From Clostridia bacterium (GTDB lineage: Bacteria > Bacillota > Clostridia > Oscillospirales > Butyricicoccaceae), in assembly GCA_017441945.1 (NCBI GenBank), contig JAFSBG010000060.1, positions 1 through 63,410 of the forward strand: a DNA stretch of 63,410 nt. The letters are read 5' to 3'. The position numbers and the translations under genes were made by a program. This document shows positions 21,718-27,987 of the stretch, in pieces; within the stretch, counting starts at the first letter, position 1; the number at the start of each line of letters is the position of its first letter. The notes beneath the pieces were generated by a model. That model saw only the letters and a list, made by a program, of their open reading frames with translations, did no database searches and had not been told where the DNA came from.

Positions 21718-24276
21718 ATGAAAACAGTAATCGGAATTCTGGCTCACGTTGACGCCGGCAAGACAACTCTTGCCGAGGCAATTTTATACAGAGCAGGCAG
21801 ACTGCGCTCCCTTGGCAGGGTCGATAAAGGCGACACTGTCATGGATACCCATGCCCTTGAGCGCCAGCGTGGCATCACGATTTTCGCCAGCGAAGCTCAT
21901 TTTGAGATTGGGAATACCCATTTTGCCCTGCTTGACACCCCCGGTCACGTGGACTTTTCCGCAGAGACCGAGCGAGTTCTGCAGGTGCTCGACTACGCCA
22001 TCCTTGTCATCAGCGGCCTTGACGGCGTGCAGGCTCACACAAGAACTCTGTGGAAGCTTTTAAGCCTTTACAATGTGCCGACAGTGATTTTCGTCACTAA
22101 AATGGACTTCGCCCGTTATTCTGAGGAGGATATTTTAAAGGAGCTTAAAAGTGAGCTCGATTCCTCCATAGTCGGCATGAATACAGCAGATGCCCACGAG
22201 CAGTTTGCAATGTGCCGTGAGGATTTGCTGGATAAATACCTTGAACAGGGCGAAATTGACATAAAAGATATAGCTGAGCTTACAAAATCCCGCCTTTCAT
22301 TCCCTTGCTTCTTCGGCTCGGGACTTAAAGTGCAGGGCATTGATGAATTTCTGGAAAGCCTTAAAAATATCGTCACCGAGACAAGTTATGGCGATGACTT
22401 TTCGGGCAGAGTGTTCAAAATCAGCCGCGACGTCAAGGGAGAGCGCCTGACTCATATAAAGGTCACAGGCGGCACTCTCAAGGTCCGCGACTCCATAGGC
22501 GAGGAAAAAATCAGCCAGATAAGACTTTATTCGGGCGGCAAATATGAAACTGTCAACGAGGTCACATCAGGTATGGTGTGCGCCCTGACAGGTCTTTCCG
22601 AAACATACAGCGGTCAGGGATTGGGAACAAGCGCTTCGGGGGAAAAGCCATACCTTGAGCCTGTTATGACCTATAATATCGAGCTTCCCGAGGGGGCAGA
22701 CCCTAAATTGATCCTTCCTAAGTTTAAGATTTTAGAGGAGGAGGACCCGCAGCTCCGCTTCGTGTGGGATGCTCATCTGCAGACGATTAACGTCAGCCTT
22801 ATGGGGCAGGTGCAGACCGAGATTTTAAAGAGCATCGTAAAAGAACGCTTTGACCTTGATATCGGCATCGGCGCCGGCAAGGTTATGTATAAAGAGACCA
22901 TCGAAAACACAGTCGAAGGCGTTGGCCATTATGAGCCTCTGCGCCACTATGCCGAGGTGCATCTCATTCTTGAGCCATTAAAGCGAGGCGAAGGCCTTGT
23001 TTTCGCTACAAAGGTCAGTGAGGATGACCTCGACCGCAACTGGCAACGGCTTATACTTATGCATCTGGGCGAAAAGACCCATCTTGGCGTGCTGACAGGC
23101 TCGCCTATAGCCGATATGAAGATAACTCTCGCCGCAGGCAGAGCCCATATCAAGCACACAGAAGGCGGCGACTTCCGCCAGTCCACATACCGCGCTGTCC
23201 GTCAGGGGCTTATGCAGGCAAAATCGGTGCTTTTAGAGCCTTACTATTCATTTATAATCGAAGTTCCGCCTGAAAGCATAGGCAGAGCTATAAACGATGT
23301 CCGCGCCCGCTTCGGCACATTCGACCAGCCTGAGGAAATGGGCGAAATGTTCCGTCTCAAGGGCAGAGCGCCTGTCACAACAATGGAAGGCTATGCCGCA
23401 GAGCTTGCCGCTTATACAGGGGGCAGGGGAAAGTACGCCTTTGAAGTTGAAGGCTACGACATCTGCCATAATCAGGACGAGGTTGTGGCTGAGTATGGCT
23501 ATGACCCTGAGGCAGACCTTGAAAACACGCCTGACTCTGTATTCTGCGCCCACGGCGGCGGTTTCGGTGTCAAGTGGAATGAAATCAAGGACTATATGCA
23601 TCTTGAAAGCTGTCTTAAAGAGGAAAAGATAGTCGAAGCTCCGAAAGTAAACAAGCGCAATCTCAACATCTCCGATAAGGAGCTGGAGGAGATTATGCTC
23701 AAGGAATTCGGTCCTATCCGCCGTCCGGAATACGGCAGACCGAAGGTGGAATCCTCCCCACACAGGGAAACTTTCGGTAATGTAAAGCGTAAGAATGTGC
23801 TTATAATCGACGGTTATAATGTCATTTTCGCATGGGAAAGCCTTAAAGCCCTTGCAGAGGGCAATCTCGACCTTGCGCGTACACGGCTTATGGACTTAAT
23901 GAGCAATTATTCCATGTATATGCAGTGCGAGACCATTCTGGTTTTCGATGCCTATCTTGTGCCTGGCGGCGAAGGCAGCCGTCTTGATTATCACGGCATC
24001 AAGGTGGTTTATACAAAGGAAAACGAGACGGGCGACGCATATATTGAAAAGCTGCTGGCGAATATCGGCAGAAACGACAGGGTGCGTGTCATTACAGGCG
24101 ATGGTCTTATCCAGCTTGCCGCATGGAGACAGGGCGTAATGCGAATGTCGGCCCGCGAGTTTGAAAAGGATGTGGACGAGGCATATAAGCGTATGCGAAA
24201 AATGCTCAAGGACATCGGGAATGTCGACCCTGTTACATTTGGCGAAAAATTAAGACAAGCTATGGAAAAGAAATAA
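21718..24276 (+). CDS. TetM/EF-G-like ribosomal GTPase fused to a YacP/Rae1-type NYN nuclease
   Basis: This 852-aa protein begins with a translational GTPase of the ribosomal-protection type (about residues 1-640): P-loop AHVDAGKTT (9-17), RQRGITI switch region, DTPGHVDF (about 74), and TKMD (about 127) in place of the usual NKxD. After a linker comes an NYN/PIN-like domain (about 690-852, VLIIDGYNVIFAW, then LVFDAY) like B. subtilis YacP/Rae1, a ribosome-associated endonuclease. GTPase and nuclease together suggest mRNA cleavage on (stalled) ribosomes rather than simple tetracycline resistance, though this is inference. ATG 21718 has only a weak AAGGAC site; the extended -10 promoter ends 37 nt before it. 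Confidence 0.88.
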   Translation: MKTVIGILAHVDAGKTTLAEAILYRAGRLRSLGRVDKGDTVMDTHALERQRGITIFASEAHFEIGNTHFALLDTPGHVDFSAETERVLQVLDYAILVISGLDGVQAHTRTLWKLLSLYNVPTVIFVTKMDFARYSEEDILKELKSELDSSIVGMNTADAHEQFAMCREDLLDKYLEQGEIDIKDIAELTKSRLSFPCFFGSGLKVQGIDEFLESLKNIVTETSYGDDFSGRVFKISRDVKGERLTHIKVTGGTLKVRDSIGEEKISQIRLYSGGKYETVNEVTSGMVCALTGLSETYSGQGLGTSASGEKPYLEPVMTYNIELPEGADPKLILPKFKILEEEDPQLRFVWDAHLQTINVSLMGQVQTEILKSIVKERFDLDIGIGAGKVMYKETIENTVEGVGHYEPLRHYAEVHLILEPLKRGEGLVFATKVSEDDLDRNWQRLILMHLGEKTHLGVLTGSPIADMKITLAAGRAHIKHTEGGDFRQSTYRAVRQGLMQAKSVLLEPYYSFIIEVPPESIGRAINDVRARFGTFDQPEEMGEMFRLKGRAPVTTMEGYAAELAAYTGGRGKYAFEVEGYDICHNQDEVVAEYGYDPEADLENTPDSVFCAHGGGFGVKWNEIKDYMHLESCLKEEKIVEAPKVNKRNLNISDKELEEIMLKEFGPIRRPEYGRPKVESSPHRETFGNVKRKNVLIIDGYNVIFAWESLKALAEGNLDLARTRLMDLMSNYSMYMQCETILVFDAYLVPGGEGSRLDYHGIKVVYTKENETGDAYIEKLLANIGRNDRVRVITGDGLIQLAAWRQGVMRMSAREFEKDVDEAYKRMRKMLKDIGNVDPVTFGEKLRQAMEKK

Positions 24277-24288
24277 CTCTGTATGCAA

Positions 24289-24320
24289 TCCGTAGGGACC
24301 GACATCCCTGGCGGTCCGTA
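24289..24320. repeat. R1 repeat
   Basis: GTAGGGACCGACATCCCTGG followed by CGGTCCG, after the GTPase-nuclease gene. Confidence 0.7.
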
Positions 24321-24355
24321 AATAACCATTGTTCATCTTAAACATTAAACAATAA

Positions 24356-24385
24356 CAAAGCCACTCGTTTGAGTGGCTTTATTTT
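24356..24385. terminator. bidirectional terminator
   Basis: AAAGCCACTC pairs with GAGTGGCTTT, flanked by A- and T-rich ends. It serves the minus-strand pair below and probably the plus-strand GTPase gene. Confidence 0.85.
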
Positions 24386-25197
24386 TACTTGAAATACTCC
24401 AGCGTGATTTCTGTCCATTCATCGCCCATGGCAAGGGTGGAATGGTTGCAGGAAAGAGGCACAAGCCTGCCGTCATCGAGCCATTTCATAAAAATTATAT
24501 ATTCATTGCCGATGACCTCCTCATTTTTCGGTCTTGAAAGATGCCTGCCCACATTATCAGGCCATTTTTCGCCGCGATAGACCTCAACTATCTCATAAGG
24601 CGAAATGCAGAATGAGCCGGCTTTGAGTATCTTGTCAGTAAAGCGGATTTTCGCTATTATATCGGCAGACTCAAGCTGAGCATCTATGTGCATATATGTA
24701 GGTACAGACTTTGGCGCAGGACGGAGAAGTCCGATATTTGCCGAAAGATAAGCCTTGAACTCATCGAGAGTATCAATGCCATTCAGCAGTATTCCGTCAT
24801 CTGCTGTAAACGGAATAAGCCTGCCTGTGCTATCAAGCTCAAAAGCTATGTCGATATAATAATATTCGGTGCTTTCCCATAGGAAAAGCATATAGGTCTT
24901 TCCCTTTTCAAGCTTTCTGCCGTCATGAGCGGAAATACTTTCCTCCATCTGCACGCCCCATATAGTCTGCACATCTGTGAGCTGATGAATATTATTGCTG
25001 TATCTGCCGGGCAGTACATCGTCCACTCTTGCAATTATAATCGAATCGGAAAACACAAGGGCGGAGTCGAGATTGTTATCTGCTGTATACTCTGCATCAG
25101 GCTCAAACTTTGTATTCATACTGTAAGTGATGAATACCGCTGTGATAAGCAGAAATGCAGCGGCAAGGAGCGCAGTTATTTTAAGAATATTTCTCAT
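24385..25197 (-). CDS. membrane-anchored extracytoplasmic protein with a duplicated domain, unknown function
   Basis: This 270-aa protein has one N-terminal transmembrane anchor (about 5-26) and an outer region made of two similar halves: SDSIIIARVDDVLPGRY...GKTYMLFLWES and SADIIAKIRFTDKILK...GNEYIIFMKWL. Each half pairs a strand-rich start with a G-x-x-Y-hydrophobic-F strand. The neighbouring gene encodes a single copy of the same unit. No catalytic motif is visible. It overlaps the upstream gene by one base, so the two are translated together. Confidence 0.75.
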   Translation of the reverse strand: MRNILKITALLAAAFLLITAVFITYSMNTKFEPDAEYTADNNLDSALVFSDSIIIARVDDVLPGRYSNNIHQLTDVQTIWGVQMEESISAHDGRKLEKGKTYMLFLWESTEYYYIDIAFELDSTGRLIPFTADDGILLNGIDTLDEFKAYLSANIGLLRPAPKSVPTYMHIDAQLESADIIAKIRFTDKILKAGSFCISPYEIVEVYRGEKWPDNVGRHLSRPKNEEVIGNEYIIFMKWLDDGRLVPLSCNHSTLAMGDEWTEITLEYFK

Positions 25198-25682
25198 TAT
25201 TCCACTCCTTTCAGATATTCGCGGAGAGATTCAAGGTCTGGTGCTGTTTCAAGCACAGCATCATATCTGCCTTCGCGGGATATAAGCTTACCAAAGAGGG
25301 ATATTTCATAGGTGCAGACAGCCATATAATCGTCGCGGGTTTTCGGATAACCATTCTGAAAAAATACTACATAGTCGTAACCTTCACGGTAGAGATTAAC
25401 ATATTCGTCATAAAAATACACATCCTCAGGCAGGGTGCCGTAAAGAATGTCTACAAGCTGAGCTTTGACACACTGACGGTTTTTGTACTCATATTGATTT
25501 TCAATAATACGCACAATGCCTATGTGGTCGGTGTATTCCATAGTGGCATCAAGGCTGTAATCAAAATCAGGCATAAGTATAGCCTGAGTCCGCGCAAAGG
25601 GCTTTTCAAAAACAGGCACGGCAAAAAGCATAAGCGCAGAAATAAAAATTATAGCATAAAGTAAAGTTACGATTCGTTTCAT
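25197..25682 (-). CDS. membrane-anchored single-domain relative of the downstream protein
   Basis: At 161 aa, it has an N-terminal hydrophobic anchor (MKRIVTLLYAIIFISALMLF), then one unit like those in the next gene: YTDHIGIVRIIENQYEYKN...VDILYGTLPEDVYF...GYDYVVFFQNG. Its stop codon overlaps the following start. Function is unknown. A paired extracytoplasmic sensor or cargo-binding role is a guess only. Confidence 0.75.
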   Translation of the reverse strand: MKRIVTLLYAIIFISALMLFAVPVFEKPFARTQAILMPDFDYSLDATMEYTDHIGIVRIIENQYEYKNRQCVKAQLVDILYGTLPEDVYFYDEYVNLYREGYDYVVFFQNGYPKTRDDYMAVCTYEISLFGKLISREGRYDAVLETAPDLESLREYLKGVE

Positions 25683-25781
25683 ATTTCGTCCCCCTTTATA
25701 TATAAGACAATCGGGATGGCAAAAATGGGACAGAAAATTGAAAAAATATTTTTCTTCCGCCGATGAGCAAGTATGTTCCTG

Positions 25782-25810
25782 TTGACAAACCTTGGTTTTA
25801 GGCGTAATAT
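25782..25810 (+). promoter_or_regulatory. promoter of the cobalamin-riboswitch operon
   Basis: TTGACA (25782-25787), a 17-nt spacer, and TAATAT (25805-25810). It begins about 50 nt before the aptamer. Confidence 0.72.
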
Positions 25811-25835
25811 ATACATATAAATATAAATAAAATAC

Positions 25836-26130
25836 TGCAGTCCATCAAGACGGAATAGGGTGAAAATCCCTGCGAGTCGGTCACTGTGATACTATGCGAC
25901 CACTGCTCAACTCAACAGCAATTCCCTCGTCGGCTCTTTTCCCGCCAATAATGGAGAAAAATCCTCGTTAAGGCACAAAGCCTTGCCTGCGGCTTTTATC
26001 CATTCTGGCGAAAAAATATCTCGACGATGAATATTGCTCTGAATTGACCAGCGGACGCTGCTGCTTCAGCAACGGTTAAGTCAGATACGTCAGGACTGTG
26101 TTTCGTGCCTGCCGGACCGGGTGTCGACTG
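25836..26130 (+). ncRNA. cobalamin (B12) riboswitch with an enlarged arm
   Basis: Conserved blocks of the cobalamin aptamer occur in order: GGAATAGGGTGAAAATCC (25852-25869), GGTCACTGTGA, CGACCACTG, and late AAGTCAGATACGTC (about 26079-26092), the position of the B12-box AGTCAGGA-type segment. Between CCACTG and the late core, an arm is occupied by a 122-nt hairpin repeat (25917-26038). A terminator follows (26142-26175), so ligand binding probably controls transcription of the ECF transporter downstream. The class (adenosyl- or aquocobalamin) is not decided. Confidence 0.82.
25917..26038 (-). repeat. ~120-nt structured repeat, copy 1 (inside the riboswitch)
   Basis: The reverse complement aligns end to end with 33909-34029. 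A 42-nt core is identical (25957-25998 here, 33948-33989 there). The ends pair (AGCAAT with ATTGCT, TCGTCG with CGACGA), so the repeat forms one long hairpin, with an inner AAGGC-TTTGT-GCCTT hairpin. It looks like a mobile hairpin element accepted in a variable arm. Confidence 0.88.
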
Positions 26131-26141
26131 CGTAAGTTGAT

Positions 26142-26175
26142 AATCCGTACACCAATAAGGCGTACGGATTTTTTA
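26142..26175 (+). terminator. riboswitch expression-platform terminator
   Basis: AATCCGTAC (26142-26150) pairs with GTACGGATT (26162-26170), followed by TTTTT. It is about 50 nt after the conserved B12-box-like segment. Confidence 0.88.
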
Positions 26176-26187
26176 TTGCCTTCACCG

Positions 26188-26530
26188 TCTGTCATTCTGA
26201 ACTTTTACTCCAACGAGCAGGCTCGCCGGGGACCCCGTTGCCCGTGAAGAATCTCCGCCATTTTTGCACAAACCTGTAGGGGCGGGTCTCCGTGCCCGCC
26301 CGCATTATTTAATCTGTGACGAAGTCACACCTTATATTTGCGATGCATTTGATAGGTAACGCCTGCGGCTACACCTCATCCGCCAGCTTCGCTGACACCT
26401 TCCCAAATGGGGTCCCCGAACAGCCTGCTGTTTGGGGTGTGAATCGAGGGGAAGGCTTTGGTCTTTCATGTCATTCTGAGGCGAAGCCGAAGAATCTTCT
26501 GCGGTCTGCACACCATAACTTTCAACTTTC
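26188..26530. repeat. dense mosaic of R3, R1 and R2 repeats between riboswitch and ecfT
   Basis: Two R3 units (CTGTCATTCTGAAC near 26192; GTCATTCTGAGGCGAAGC at 26470) bracket an R1 copy (GTAGGGGCGGGTC...GCCCGCCCG, 26276-26303), a TTAATCTGTGACGAAGTCAC phrase, and an inverted R2-like unit (CCTCATCCGCC...GAGGGGAAGG, 26368-26453). A reading frame crosses this region, but it is made of repeats and lacks a ribosome site. Confidence 0.75.
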
Positions 26531-26567
26531 CGTTCTCAACACTCAACTCCCAACAGAAAGGCTTACA

Positions 26568-27461
26568 ATGAAAAGCAAAGACACATTTTCCACCTGCCAC
26601 CCACTTGTCAATTTAATATATTTTGCCATGGTTATAGGCTTTTCAATGTTTTTTATGCACCCTGTAAGCCTTGTAATCTCCCTCGTCTGCGCCTTTGTCT
26701 ATGCAGCCAACATGAACGGCGGAAAAAGCCTTGCCCGCTCGCTTATGTTTATGATTCCTATGATGGTAATGGCGGCGTTACTCAACCCTGTTTTCAACCA
26801 CGAAGGGGCAACAATTTTGCTCTACCTGCCCACAGGCAACCCGCTGACTCTCGAAAGCATTGCCTTTGGTATGGCATCAGCAGTTATGCTGGGCTCTGTC
26901 ATGACATGGTTCACCTGTTTCACAGAAGTCATGACAGCCGATAAGTTCGTCTATCTTTTCGGCAGAGTCATTCCGTCCCTCAGCCTTATTTTGAGTATGA
27001 CACTCCGCTTCGTCCCTCGCTTCAAAGCCCAGATGAAGCTGGTGAGCGACTCCCAGCGATGTGTCGGCAGGGATGTTTCCGACGGCTCGGTGGTCAGCCG
27101 AATCAGAAAAGCGGTCACAATAATTTCCATTATGGTCACATGGTCTCTCGAAAACGCTCTCGAAACTGCCGACAGTATGAAAAGCCGCGGCTACGGATTA
27201 GAAGGCAGAACGGCATTTTCAATTTATAAGTTCGATAAGCGCGACGGCAAAGTCACTCTCTGGCTTGCCCTTATGTGCATAATAATCCTTGCAGGGGCAA
27301 TTCTTGGAGTCACCTCGTGGGAGTATTACCCGACCTTTACAGGCGAAATTATCTCGCCTTTGGGAGCCATCTGTTACATAGCATACACAATGCTGTGCCT
27401 CACCCCTGTATTTGTAAACAAACTGGAAGAACGATATTGGAAGGAGCATGAAAATGAATAA
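26568..27461 (+). CDS. ecfT: ECF transporter transmembrane (T) component
   Basis: At 297 aa, with five to six membrane spans and the coupling-helix signature of EcfT/CbiQ proteins near the C-terminal third (SMKSRGYGLEGRT; family ARG motif here SRG). It joins the two ATPase domains to the substrate-binding S domain, both encoded in the fused gene downstream. I place the start at 26568 (GAAAGG upstream); the open frame further back runs through repeats. The riboswitch upstream implies cobalamin or cobamide as cargo. Confidence 0.88.
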   Translation: MKSKDTFSTCHPLVNLIYFAMVIGFSMFFMHPVSLVISLVCAFVYAANMNGGKSLARSLMFMIPMMVMAALLNPVFNHEGATILLYLPTGNPLTLESIAFGMASAVMLGSVMTWFTCFTEVMTADKFVYLFGRVIPSLSLILSMTLRFVPRFKAQMKLVSDSQRCVGRDVSDGSVVSRIRKAVTIISIMVTWSLENALETADSMKSRGYGLEGRTAFSIYKFDKRDGKVTLWLALMCIIILAGAILGVTSWEYYPTFTGEIISPLGAICYIAYTMLCLTPVFVNKLEERYWKEHENE

Positions 27462-27984
27462 AAACTATACTATCGAAGTGAAAACAGCCGTCATCGACGT
27501 CAAGGAGTACGTCCACGAGTGCGTCGATGTGGAAAAATTCCTCGCATTCTGTAAGGAGTGCGGCAACTACGGCAAAAAATGGTCGTGCGCGCCTTTCGAT
27601 TTCAATCCCCTCGATATATGGGCGAAGTACGATGAGTTTGAAGTGACAGCCTGGATTCTCCGCCCTGAAAAGGGTATGACTATGAAGGAAGCTTCTGAAA
27701 TGCTTACTTTCGAAAAGAATCGTATGCAGGCTCAGCTGCAGAAAACCGAAAATGAAAACCGCTATGTTTTAGGGGCAGGCTCCTGCACTGTATGCGAAAA
27801 ATGCGCTAAAATCGATGGTCTTCCTTGCCGTTTCCCTGAAAAAATGCGCTATTCCATCGAAGCCCTGGGCGGTGATGTTGTAAAGACAGCCGAAAAATAT
27901 CTCGGCATGAAAATCCTGTGGAGCACAGACGGCTCTGTGCCTGAATATCTTATGCCTGTCGGCGGCGTACTCGTTAAGAGGTAA
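27454..27984 (+). CDS. DUF2284 family metal-binding protein
   Basis: This 176-aa protein has Cys clusters typical of DUF2284: FCKECGNYGKKWSCAPF (about 28-44) and CTVCEKCAKIDGLPCRFP (about 107-124), which probably bind a metal or Fe-S cluster. The family role is unknown. ATG 27454 is chosen over 27448 because AAGGAG then sits seven nt away. It overlaps ecfT by eight nt and ends three nt before the ATPase fusion, so it belongs to the transporter operon and may handle the corrinoid or cobalt. Confidence 0.85.
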   Translation: MNKNYTIEVKTAVIDVKEYVHECVDVEKFLAFCKECGNYGKKWSCAPFDFNPLDIWAKYDEFEVTAWILRPEKGMTMKEASEMLTFEKNRMQAQLQKTENENRYVLGAGSCTVCEKCAKIDGLPCRFPEKMRYSIEALGGDVVKTAEKYLGMKILWSTDGSVPEYLMPVGGVLVKR

Positions 27985-27987
27985 CCT

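Noticed and set aside
21718..24276. Plain tetracycline-resistance gene
   Set aside because: The GTPase part is TetM-like, but the C-terminal nuclease domain and altered NKxD motif make simple resistance doubtful. I left the symbol empty.
26316..26567. N-terminal extension of ecfT by 84 codons
   Set aside because: This stretch is made of R1/R2/R3 repeats and has no ribosome site; the transmembrane domain starts at 26568.
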